From positions 6,601,159-6,665,158 of the forward strand of contig VUYV01000007.1 of the NCBI GenBank assembly GCA_008711295.1: a stretch of DNA of 64,000 bases, in the 5' to 3' direction. This DNA comes from Anarhynchus alexandrinus (lineage: Eukaryota > Chordata > Aves > Charadriiformes > Charadriidae). Under the pieces are notes generated by a model that was not told the origin of the DNA, did no database searches, and saw only the letters and a program-made list of their open reading frames with translations. Shown in pieces: positions 1 to 11,300 of this stretch (within the stretch, counting starts at the first letter, position 1; the number at the start of each line of letters is the position of its first letter). Made by a program: the position numbers and the translations under genes.

Positions 1-95
1 AAAGGAAAGGAAAGGAAAGGAAAGGAAAGGAAAGGAAAGGAAAGGAAAGGAAAGGAAAGGAAAGGAAAGGAAAGGAAAGGAAAGGAAAGGAAAGG
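1..95. repeat. (AAAGG)n pentanucleotide microsatellite
   Basis: Nineteen uninterrupted AAAGG copies run from the first base to position 95, then the sequence becomes unique. The array is probably longer and cut by the window edge. One strand is pure purine, so it could form triplex DNA and is likely to be length-polymorphic. No divergence is seen between copies, which suggests recent expansion. Confidence 0.97.
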
Positions 96-2368
96 GAACT
101 AGGATTCCTTGAATAAAGAGGAGAAAAAATCCAACACAATTTTGTAAGCCACTGAAAAAATAAACTGCCATGGGACAGCCACAGCCAAAGGTAATTACAG
201 AGGGCTTGGTGATTTGGCAGGGAGAGAGGGGATGCTGTTGGACTTCCCCAGCTAAGGGACTGCATTTTGGCTATTTAATATAGAAAATTACCAATCTAAT
301 CATGAGTTTATAGCATTGCTGACAGCTGGATGGTGTCTAACATGAATTGGTCTTCTCTCAGACATCACTGGTGCCTAAAGGCATTCAGGAATGTCCACAT
401 CCCTAAGCATAACTAGGCAGAGATATTAAGAAATTAGGCTGCCAGGAATTTGTGTTTTTCCAAGGCTTGCCCAGGCTGAAACAATTGACAAAAGTATCTG
501 GTAGGAGAAGGAGTGATCATCCAATAAAACACAGGCAGAGAGATAAAGCTGATTCTGAAATAATGGGCAAGAAACTCCAAGCATCACTTCTCACAGTTCT
601 GGACTCCATCATTTCCACATGCAGCATCGGGCTCAACACCAAGACCATTGAAGTTGATAAAAGATCCCTTTAAGATTCAGCCAGCTTTAAAGTGAGACAT
701 GGAGCTCGAATACATCTCACTGCAATAACAAGCTACGGGTGACTACACATGCCCATCTTAATACTTAGCGCATATATTTCTATTAAGGTCATCCATTTGT
801 TGGGAAGAAGTTCATGTAAAGAGAAAGAAAAATAGAGAGAGATCTCTAGTCTGTCCTTGCAGGGGAATTTTTCTGTGCAAAGAGGTCATCCTGCCAGCAG
901 AAGGAGCTCCAGTTAAAATCCTGGCACTGCTCATTTGGTACTGATGAAATACATCATCCTCATGAAAGAACAAAGGAAAAAGGTGAAATAGCCAAGTTCA
1001 GGAGGAGAGAAAGGTGGGACGAAGCTCCAGGCAGAAGCAGGACCAGTGAGGGAGCAACGCATGTGTGGTTGGAAGAGCAAAGATGTTCCAGTTGGCGTGT
1101 CCTTGTCTACAGGAACCACAGCCTTCTGGACTGTGTTTCCCTTCTCCAAAGTAGCGGCTAAACTCGCTGGTAGGAGTCCAGCATGCTGCTGCCATTCAAG
1201 GTAGGTCCTGCCAGGCAGCTGACTGGTGGCATCCTGCACTCAAGCAAGGACCGAGACCCAAGTTCCTGGTTTCCGTTGACTTTGGGGATGCACAGCAAAG
1301 TGGCACGAAGGCAGCACCCGAGATGCCAGGGCTTTGGTAGCCCAGCTGGGGACCAGGACCCAGCCCCACCTTATGCCCACACTCACGCTGCCAGTGGTCA
1401 GTCCCTGCCAACACGTTACGGCAGCCCAGCTAAAGGTTGTATGCATATTGCTCTCTTTTTGGTGGGAAAATGAGTTCTCTGAAACATCTCTGCTGGCTTT
1501 AACATTTGGTATTAAACAATAGAGGAAAGATTGGGAAAAAAAAAATAAGAAAAAGAAGGATGAAGCTCGGGAAAATGTTTCGGTTAGTATAAGCTCACAA
1601 TTATTATTACGGAGAAGTTCTCAGGTTTAAGGAGAGACAATAAAGCCGCAGCAATCCAAGCCAAAACCCAAAATGCCTCCAGCAGGTCTTTACAGTTAGC
1701 CAACATTTATGCTTGAACAAAACTAAGTAATAGGATATGGGAAATAGAAAATATTGTCAAACAAAGAAACAAGAATGCCTGCAGTGCTGAATTCCATAAA
1801 TAAAACACACTCCTTAGTTTAAAGTTGATAAAGACGATCTCCTGCCACAAACTGTTTTACAGGCTGCATTTTCCTGCAGAAAGTTATCCACACAAAGAAT
1901 TAGCTTTCTTATCCTCTGTTTATATGTATTGATGATAGCGTAAAGGCACTAAAGAGCTTTGATAAGAGATTGTTACTTCTGAGTCGCAGAGACACTGCAA
2001 AAATCTTCCCCTAGAAGTAAGATGAGAAAACTCCATGAATTGCACAGTACATTTTCCTGCAAGTTCATGCTAATTTGCTCCTGCAACATTCATGCTTCCT
2101 TCAGCTACAAAATGCTCTGAGATGCCTTTAAAGAGAGATTTATATTTTTTTGTTGGAACTATTTAATGTGTTACCAAAACAAATTCAAAAGGCAAGAGGG
2201 ATGGATATTCTTCGTTATCTTACCAATTTATAATACCAGAATCCTTTTCTCCCTTATCAAATCAATGCACAAGAAAAATGGAAAATAAGATATACATGAA
2301 AAGAAGCCACAAGTCTCTGTAGTGTTTTGCTGATTTAAATTCCTCTCATTTTAAAAAAAAAAAATCAT
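96..2368. other. Unique non-coding DNA, A/T-rich in its right half
   Basis: No gene is recognised here. The open frames are all about 100 codons or shorter, overlap each other on both strands around 930-1520, and have no recognisable domain. Positions 1820-1970 hold three WGATAR-type motifs (1826, 1933, 1960) and two relaxed GATAA matches, so the segment could be regulatory, but motif density alone is weak evidence. Confidence 0.5.
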
Positions 2369-2405
2369 ATATGTGCATATGTATATATTATATATATGCA
2401 CATAT
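2369..2405. repeat. Near-perfect A/T-rich palindrome
   Basis: The 12-base arm at 2369-2380 is the exact reverse complement of 2394-2405. The 13 bases between them are alternating T/A and largely self-complementary, so almost the whole 37-bp segment is palindromic. It follows a run of twelve A residues at 2353-2364. It could extrude a cruciform. No flanking target duplication or transposase was seen, so I do not call it a mobile element. Confidence 0.85.
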
Positions 2406-5400
2406 CAGGAAAAGGGAAAATATCTGCTGGCTCTTTTCTTGTATAGGAAAAAGAAGCAACTGGAAGAAGCAAGTCTTGCTGCTATTACCCTCTCTGCAAC
2501 ACTTCTAAGGTTAAAGGAATAAAAATCCATCAATTTGTACAGCCTGACCTTGCAGTGTTGGTTTTTAGCTGAATTCAGATGTGCAGGATTAACCCAGCAA
2601 AGTTTACATGACATTGATTTAAAAGCTGTGTTACAGGACCTTCCAGCAAGTTACATTAATCGGAATCTTTAATCGGGCCTTGGGACGAAGAAAAAAGTTG
2701 CTTATCAGACGTGCAACATATGATAAACAGATGTCTCTGTGCATCAGATAAATATAAATGCAGCATGCATTGCTAATCGCTGCAAGCCCACGGTTTGAGC
2801 AGCACCAAGGATGGGGCAGTGAGGAATTCCTTAGCCACGTTTCTGCTAAGCTGAAGACAGGATGGAGATCTCTAAGTTGGAGACGTGATTTCTCACATGC
2901 TCAGGAGTCACTCAACAGCACCAGTTTGAGTCATGGACTCTGGGTACCAACCCAGTTGCCATTTGGTACCAAACCTGAGAAAAGTCCACGTGCATGGTGC
3001 TTAAAACAAGACAGTGGCTGGGATTGATCAGCAGAGACCCTGAAGGGTTTGACACGAGAGGCTCACACCAAGCAGGGAGCGTGTGGCCCTGTAGCCCGGT
3101 GGTTATGGCACTCGAGCAGGACAGGAGGTGGCTTCGCCCCAGATGTGGGCGTCGTTGATGCATTTTTCATTGAAGAGTTCTCCAGCAAAACATGTTGGAC
3201 AGAAACTTCATTCCAATTCTGGATTTCTAATTTTATTTTGTTTTTAATATTGGTCGCTCTCACCCAATACCTTGTCTCCAGTGAGCAGTCAAATTTAAAA
3301 CCCCATTTTTTTAATTTGTTTTTTTTGTCTACCCATTTTTACCCTGTATCTTCTTCTACTGCAATTCCTCCTTTTTCTTACATCTTTTACTCGCCAGCCG
3401 GGCCATCTCCTTTACCAGGGGGCTTGGGGCCAGGCAAGGACCAAGAGACACTGTCCTTGCTCTTGGGTCTCATGCCCGTTTCCTCGGTCTCTTGGAAAGT
3501 CCCATCCGAGCTCCCGCGACCCCGGCTGGAGCGCACCCAGCACAAACCAGTATCTCCAGGGAAGTTAGCTGTCAAATCCTAGCAGATCTCCCATGCAAAA
3601 CACGATTTTTCAACTGCTTATCGCCTTGTTCTGCTGGGGCAGCTCTCGGCAGGGACGGGAAAAGGGCAAACGGCCGCTAGGAAAGCCAGCGCCTGCCAAA
3701 TTCCCGATCGTTTCCAAAGCACGGCGGTGCCAGGATTTCACGCAGAAAAGCTAGCCACGGTTTTCAGAGGTGAGTTTGAAGACCCATTTCCTGAGTTATT
3801 AGGATTGGAATTCCCCAAAGAATAATAAGAATATTAGATCAGCCTGGGGTAAGAGATGTGTGTATGGAAGGATGTCACCCAAGGAGGTAAAATTTCAACC
3901 AACTTCTGAATAACCTGATAAAAGGTCTTAGAGCAGGAGGTTTTGTCAACTTAATAATAGTGTGGCTGCCTCATCCACCTAGGTTACACTCAACCCAACT
4001 GTTTTTAGTTTTAAATCCCCATGGATTTCTCAATGGAAATCCGCATTGTCTGTCCACAGACCTCTTGAGAGAGGTTCACCCCGAGCAGTGCTCCAGGATC
4101 CGTATCGCAAGGGTTTACACGTGGGAGCCAACTTGCAGATCTGAATTTGGCCTATTTCTTTGGAGGATATGCCGGGAGTAGCCTGTGATGTTGTTTGGTC
4201 TCTGGAGGCAGCCCAAATGAGAGCAGAACAAAGCTTTGATGCAAATGAAAACCTACCAGTGAGTACAGCTAAATAAAGAAAAAAATGATTATTTGTTATG
4301 GAAACCAGTGGAGGAAATCTTGAATTAGTCAGTGCATCTTGACCTCTCTTTGCCCTCCTGAAAAATGTGCATCTTCTTAAAGCATTTGGACTTTCGACTG
4401 CCAAAAAGGAGAAACTGTGTGATATTTCCAGCCATCTGGTGCAAACCCCAAACATTATTTAGCAGGAAAAAATCATCCCTATTGTACAATATGTATTTTA
4501 AAAAATGAGTAAAAAAACATGACTTCTGCAAAGCTAGATAATTTTCAGTGGCTAAGTCCAATCACCGCACAGACAGGAAAAGCTTGAGTTGATATTGTGA
4601 ATGAACCATGTGGTAATTGTTTCCGTACATCCTCGTTAAGATGAAAAGCTACACAAATAAACAACAACAAAAGCTGCTATGCGCCAATCAGAGGGTTATT
4701 CCAAAAAAAAAAAAACAAAACCCAAAGGGAAAAATCTGGCTCCGAATATTTCTTCCCATGCTTCCTACCAGAAGCAGTATCCGATTGAAACGGGGCTACA
4801 TGAGGTGGCATTGCACATTTTGCCTTGCTCCCTGGGTCACACTTAGGTAGCGACTGTCTGGCACAAGTCTCGGCTCAGTATGAGTAAGCGGAAGGTGAGG
4901 AAGGACATGGAGAGGACCAGAAGTTAGAGGGAAACATGACAATTAACACCGGAGAAACTGCCCTTGAGGGACTCAACAGAGTCATAATATGGAGAAACCT
5001 TCTCCGGAGAGGTGGATAATGATGTTGCCACCCAGCATGTTTTACTGGCATGATGACGGGGCTCATCAGAAAAGTCTTTTTGAACTTTTGCAAGGTACAG
5101 AAATAAGGCTGACCTGCGTCTGAGAGCAGGATGAACACCAGGATCCTTTATGGCAGCGTCACAAGAGCCCTGGGGCGCACTCCCCGACACAACCTTGTCC
5201 CCAGGATGGGGACCTCTCTAATTCGGAGCTGGAGACGATCCCCAGCTGACATCCGCGGTACCCAGCCTGCTCCGCTGGCTGAGGACTACACAAAGGAGTT
5301 GTGTATTCCCCATAATTGTCCTCCTTATCAGTGTTGGTGAGTGTGCAGTAGTCTAAATCACACAGTCATGACACTACACATGGCTGAGCAGGAAGAGCCC

Positions 5401-5584
5401 ACTTGGCCTGGGTTAGATTAGTCTAATCCCACCTCCCTTGTTCTGTCATAATACCCCTCCATCCCTTCACTCCCTATAAAAATATCCAGCTGTTGATTAA
5501 AATTAGTGAACTGTTGGCTTTAGGAATAGGGTTGGCAGCTTATTCTACGTATTTCCTAGATATCTCTGGATGAATTCCCCATTT
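2406..5584. other. Unique non-coding DNA with a GATA-motif cluster
   Basis: No gene is recognised. A 177-codon frame at 3049-3582 has no recognisable domain, and its middle is a T-rich low-complexity tract (3225-3400). TTATCA at 2702, TGATAA at 2721 and AGATAA at 2747 give three GATA-type sites in about 50 bp. The left part of the segment is A/T-rich, and GC rises toward 5580. Confidence 0.5.
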
Positions 5585-5965
5585 ACTCGGCGGCCCGATC
5601 CTGTGAACTGCCGAGCGCTCACGGCCGGGCAGTATCAACCCTTCGCTCTCTGCAGGAGCGTATAAATCAGGGGTGAACGGCTTCCTCCCGTTCAGCCCCC
5701 AGCAACCTGCTCTCCGCGTTCACATCTTCCCTCCACGGGTCTCAAGCTGCCTTTGGAAAGAGAAAAAACAAACACTTGCCCGTCAGCTGTTTGCTCTCAA
5801 TAGTCCCTCTCTTTTGAAAAGGTGACTAAAATAAGCCCCCGGCTCATAGCCCCCTGCCTCCAGCCCGTGACCCTGTGGGATGCTGCAGCAAGCCCCCGCG
5901 CTCGGCGGGCTGCAGCGGCTCGGCTCCCCGGGAGCTGCAAAGCTCTCCTGCGCCGTACGTCTTGA
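5585..5965. promoter_or_regulatory. CpG-rich patch with a possible TATA box
   Basis: I count roughly 28 CpG dinucleotides in about 380 bp, clearly more than in the flanks. A TATAAAT motif stands at 5661-5667, and a transcript from it would start near 5690-5695. There is no recognisable coding exon downstream and only a partial initiator match, so a promoter is speculative. The CpG density is directly visible; the function is inference. Confidence 0.3.
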
Positions 5966-7167
5966 TAAGCAATCCCGAGCAGGCTGCAGAAAACCAGGAT
6001 TTTTGAGCAAGCTGCTGTGAAATGCTAAATATTTCCACGTCCGAGCGGAGATTTATATTGCGGAGCCTTTGCTGCGGCAGTGATAGCTTGAAAAAAATAA
6101 AATAAATAAAAATAGAGGGGGAATAGCCCGTGCAGAAAGAAAACAGATAAAGTCATGGGTGCAGTGGAGGAATGTTTTGGAGATGAGCATTCTTTTTTTT
6201 TATTGGTTTTCTTCTTCCTGCAGATTTTTTCTGGAGGGCTTGGAGAAATGCTGGGAATCCTCAGCTGGTGCACACTGCTGCCTGGCTTTAGCACTGCTGG
6301 ATCTATTTTCCACCAGCAAAGGATCCGCCTCCACCTCTGCGGAGTCCTGGGACAGTCAGTGGGAGCACCGAGCAGGACTGTGGGACTCAGGACACCACCA
6401 CCAGCTGCAGAGCTGAACCCAAAAGTAGCGCAAACACGCATTTACGAGCCATTTGTGCCTCAAATCCAGCGTGCATCGGGCATATAATCAGTCTCCATTA
6501 CTCCATCCAGTCCTGAATGCGATCACTTGAGCCGAACAAAGGCAAAGCAAACAGGCACCGCCCCACACTTACCCTCAAGCAATACATCTCAATTAAAAAC
6601 CACTGCAACTGGGCACCACTGTTAGGACCGTCTTCCCTTCACACTTCACCCAACCCGAGCATAGACTAATCGTTCTAGGAAATGGTTGTTGGATTTTAAT
6701 ATAACTTTTGCATTTATACCTCTTTTCATTAAAAAGGACCTTCAAGCTCTGGTTTGTCAGGAGCAGTGTTTGAAGCACAGTTCACAGGAGCTCCAGCGAG
6801 ACTCCAAAGAGGACCAGAAAGCATTTCACGGGTCAGACCGGTGGTCAGTTTTCCTGTCATTTAGCCATGAAATCTTTATTAAAATTTTAGGATGGGAGCA
6901 CAAATTCTGCCATGGTCTATGCAGGAATAAAATAGGTCCTCAAGAGAAATTTTTCATGATTTCTTGGGATACCTTGATCACCATAACATTTTAAAAGCAC
7001 AGCCCAGAGAGGGTTTGTATACATGCATCAGTCTACTGGAGCACCATGGAAAAAGTCAGGGCAGGAATAATTCACAAAATATTTTCTTGGATAAGTTCTT
7101 CCCCAACTTTCCACTTTCTTCATTCCCATCGAGGTGCCTGAGGCGTGCAGAGCAGGTGTGAAGAACG
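5966..7167. other. Unique non-coding DNA
   Basis: No recognisable gene. Overlapping frames on both strands at 6025-6487 (up to 138 codons) look like chance frames, because they are open in several phases and lack a known domain. There is an A-rich tract near 6090-6120 and a T run near 6191-6200. Confidence 0.5.
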
Positions 7168-7332
7168 GGTCAGTGATGGAGCTGGATTCAACCCACCTGG
7201 AGGTACTTGTGTGGCTTGGTGCACTCCTCAGTTCTCTAAGCCTCTATTTCCCCAAGAGTAGCTCTGACCTTATGGGGTTATTGCTGGGACAAATCCATGG
7301 CAGAATAGCAATTGCTCAGTGTGGTAGAGAGG
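7168..7332 (+). mobile_element. Possible ancient MIR/CORE-SINE remnant
   Basis: Several blocks occur in the same order as in the MIR family: a GAGCTGGATTCAA-like block (7179-7191), GTGTGGCTTGG (7209-7219), an AAGCCTCTATTTCCCC block (7238-7253) matching the MIR 'CCTCAGTTTCCCC' region, then TTATGGGGTTATTGCTGGGA (7270-7289) matching 'CATAGGGTTGTTGTGAGGA'. The element is very diverged and the tRNA-derived head is not clear. MIR-like elements are known at low copy number in birds. The match was judged from memory of the consensus, so this is moderate evidence only. Confidence 0.45.
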
Positions 7333-8250
7333 TGTAGGATACCAGAGACTATACTCGTTTGCCAACAGAAAATAGGCATCATATTTTAATCACGAAAGAG
7401 AGCAGGTGTGAGGAAGATGAGAAGGGGGTTGAAAAGGAAGGGAAGTTGCATAAATTAGATGCCACAGAAAAAAAAACAACACACCAAAAAAAGAGACATG
7501 AGAGTCAAACAAGGATGTGAGGTCTCCCAGGACAGCAACAGTGAAGACATGAGCTAAGGGGAGTCAAGAGAAAAGATGGGGATGGGCAGATGGATGGGGA
7601 AGGGCACATACTGGAGAAATCAGGCGAGGAGAAATGGACCCTTTCAGACATGTCTGGGTGAAGAACCCCAAACAAGAGGTTTCATCTGGATGCTGCCCAC
7701 CACATCTCCACTGTGCATGAGTGCAGCAGCTCCCCCCTCACTGAGGAGAGCACGAAACGTCAAAGCATTTCGGGTTTTGTCAGGATTCCAGTATTCCGCT
7801 CATTGGCTGCTTATTATTTTAGACCTCAAGCAATCTGGTTTTGGTATGTCATTAACTTATCAGCTAAACCTCTATTTATCTGCATTCACCAAGATCTGAA
7901 GTTGTGATGTTTATTCCCACCACTCTGTGGGCGGAGGGAGATCCGCTGTGAAGATTTTCCAGTAATTTCCTTTTTGTTCCTTTTTAACAAAAGCATTTGA
8001 TGCAGCTGCACAACTGTCATCTGGTCTCTGGGTAGGAGAGGAGGGACAGCCGATAGCCCGAGTCCCAGCATGAATCACGTTCAAGCTTTAAAACAATCTG
8101 ATGGGCACTGAAATAGTCATCGTTTCCAAAGGTCTCCTGGAATCTGGTGCCGACATTCTTTAGCCTCAAGTATGAGGCACGCATAGAAAACGGAACAGGC
8201 TTCTACCTCACAGCCTTTCAAACCTGCTGGGAGCCCTGGAAAGTAGACAT
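7333..8250. other. Unique non-coding DNA, purine-rich at left
   Basis: No gene is seen. Positions 7385-7470 are purine-rich on the plus strand and followed by an A-rich stretch at 7465-7495. A 107-codon frame at 7576-7899 overlaps another frame on the same strand and shows no domain. Confidence 0.5.
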
Positions 8251-8364
8251 CATAGAATCACAGAATCATAGAATGGTTTAGGTTGGAAAGGACCTTGAAG
8301 ATCATCGAGTTCCAACCCCCCTGCCATAGGCAGGGACACCTCCCGCAGAATCAGGTTGCCCAAT
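8251..8364 (-). mobile_element. CR1 LINE 3' end, strongly 5'-truncated
   Basis: Read on the plus strand, this starts with three CATAGAATCA/CAGAATCATAGAAT-type octamers and continues with GGTTTAGGTTGGAAAGGACC, the ATCATCGAGTTCCAACCCCC block and a CAGGGACACCTCCC block. This is the reverse complement of the avian CR1 3' untranslated end with its (ATTCTATG)n tail, so the element lies on the minus strand. Only about 115 bp remain. Short 5'-truncated copies are typical products of CR1 retrotransposition. Similarity to the copy at 39298-39744 is high, which suggests a fairly young insertion. The left end is sharp; the right end, near 8364, is approximate. Confidence 0.95.
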
Positions 8365-11300
8365 TGCTGTGATGCTACATAGTATTTAAAGAATAAGAAA
8401 ATGCCTCCTACAAACAGAAGAGGACAACGAAAGTGTGGTTTCCAGGATCTGGAGTGGGCACCTCAAAAGATGGAAGTGGTAATTTCTCAAGGAAAGAGTG
8501 CCAAATAGTTGTGCTAATCAATATGGACGCCAGTAATAAAGGTGGGAAGGGAATGAGAAGCAATGCCTTGGGGTAGTGCTGATTGACATGAGAGGGCAGG
8601 GATGAAAAGGAAACCCTCTAGCCCATGGGAGAGGTGTTTTTCCTTTCTGTTTCCCACTCAACCCAGCACACGCAGTCCTCTCAACCTTCCTGGATTTGGT
8701 CAAATCAACTGAAATTTCTGCTTGCCTCCCGCAAGGGCAGCACGATCGGCGATATTCCTGGCAGACAACAGCAAGCCATGCTGGGCGAGAAGAACGCAGC
8801 AAGGATTTTCAGAGTAAATGCGTGCTGCTGCCTCCAGATCCTACAGCCAGTTCAGGTCCATCTCAAAACACAACCCAAAAAAAAGCAGAATGTGCGAAAA
8901 AAGAAAAAAATTAAAAATTCAGGCCCATTTTAAGAGATACTCATGTCTTTGTTCACCTCCTTCTACCTTACAGCAGAAGCGAGCTCGCAAACCCAAACCC
9001 AACCCGCTGAAGAAAGGGAGACTACGGATGGCATTTGCAGAGCGAAGGGTAAGAGCTTTGCAGTGCTCTTCCGGACTCAGGGTGGATTTGAAACGCCGTC
9101 GCTGGCGCTCCCCTTGACGTCTGCCTGAGCAGGAATGCACGAAGGAGCTGCAAGATTTCACTTCATGGACGCAAGGGTGTGCAACGCCCATTGCTTTTCG
9201 TCGCTTTTGGAGTTTCTTTGTTCCTCCACTTTGGATTCAAAATGCTGAATGTAGCAACTGTGTTACCATAAACCACCCTGTTTACCAGAAAACTTTCCTT
9301 CGGTGATCACCGCTGGGGAGAACGTAGGCTATTTTGAGACTTTTTGGCCAAGATAGTGTGGATATTCACCCTGGATTCGACAACTGTGTGCAAGAGCAAT
9401 TCTAGAGTCGATTTAGACAGAGGGGGACAATCTAAACAGCTTGTACTTTATTACTCTGATATGTTTAACTTTTTTCCACCCTTTTTTAAAGACTGGAACT
9501 GTAAGATTTGCCCTTTGCAGCTGTATGAACTGTATGTTAAGAGTAACGGAGCACTCTCAAATCCCTTTGTATTCTGGGGACATTTTTCCAAGGCATTTTG
9601 TCTTCGTAACAATACCCAGAGCTCCCTAAATTTTGGGAAGGTCATTTGTTTCCTAGCAGATAGATTCCCTTATCCAGAGCTTACTAGAGCCCAAACAACA
9701 ATTTATAAACTCTAAGCTCCTTTCTCCTTCAAGATGAAGTGCTTTAGTGTTGAAGCCAAACTAAATCTTTAAATGGTATAAGAGGCATTTGGATTTTTTT
9801 TTCCCTACCCAGCTGACAGTAGGTTTACAGTTTATAATCTGGCCTTTGTAAAGGCATTTGTCAGCCTGTATATTTCATTTTAAAACGCGACCACCCATGA
9901 GGACGGACAGACAGGAAGCGTTTGTTCACTTGCACCAACAGCCCATTTGAAGGTTGGCTGCAAAATAGCAGAATTTAGTCACAAAGGCAAACTTTTTTTT
10001 TTTTTTTGGCATTATCTTGCTAGCATCTCGTTTTAAAAAGCAGCCTTTGTTTATGGGAAGCTAGTCCTCCACTCTAAATTTGGAAATTCTACGTATTCTC
10101 CTAATCCTCGCATCCTAGCAGGGATGCTGGCTGTGCATCTTTGGCCTCACAAAAGACAGATCTGCTTTTATCTCCTCTCACAGGGTCCCCAGTTTAACTG
10201 CCCCACCAAAGGAAGAAGAGTCTTAGCACTCCAGGGGCAGAGGGGAAACGTTCAACATAAGTTAACAATTTAGCAGGACGAGCCCAATCGGAAAGCGCTG
10301 CATCATCTTGCCTGTCATATTTTTTCAGACGGGTTTCCATGTTTAGCAGCGATTTGGAACGAGCCGTTGGGCCAAATGTTGGTTGCTTTTGCAATTCAGT
10401 AGAAACCTGTCCAACCCCAAAGAGAAAGCCAAGAAAGAGGACTGCACGTTAAAAATGAGTGGCCTCCGCCTCTTAAGTAGATGCGTGCGTGCGTGTGCCT
10501 CCATGCCTGGGGCTGAGAGGGGAGAAAGCAAGGCCGGTTGATAGGGGCTCTTCCAGACAGTAACAGATAGAATATTGCATTCTTTCTCCCGGTATCACAA
10601 GTAACACTCACTTTTTATCTCTATTGCTCAAAGGTTTAAAGGGAGGAAATAGCACAGTTCCAGCAAGCGATAAAGCTTTCGGCTTTTTTTTTTTCCTTCA
10701 GTTGCAAAATATAACAATAAATAATGATTACCTAAAACACCCATGGCCTGGGGTTTAGCAGTGGGCCCCGACCACTTGGGCAGACCCCTTGAGTACACCA
10801 GAAACAGAGATTTTATGAGTATTCTCAGCCTTGCGGCCCCAAAAATATTTGCAGTCCTTTTTTCTCCCTCCCCTTCCCTCCCTACAGGGTCCCATCATTA
10901 GTTTGTCACCCCAGAAAGTCTTTACAATGCCCTTTTTGTTCCTTGGCTGCTGCCACTAACTTTGATGCTCTAGAAATCTGCTTACAGGGGAAACTATGAT
11001 GCAAGGGAGAAGGGTTTCAGCAAATTCCCTAATTTCTCCGGCTAAGGCACAATAAATTGGTCATCCCACCTCCACGGGGCACTAGCCCTGCCCTGGTAGG
11101 GTGAGTTTCATGGGAACTTGTAGGAGAACAACATTACGCAGAAGAAAAGCTGTGTAGGTCACTGCCTGAAAGCCCAACGAACCACCCACGCGCTATGAAC
11201 ATAGCACAAGCAAACAATAAATAAATAAATAAATGAGTCAAAATACATGAGACTCAAGCATGAAGATATGCTCAGTCATGTTAAATGCATAAGGTATAAG

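Noticed and set aside
5661..5667. TATAAAT as a proven promoter
   Set aside because: The motif is common in A/T-containing DNA; no initiator of good quality or exon follows, so it is kept only as a low-confidence part of the CpG-rich patch.
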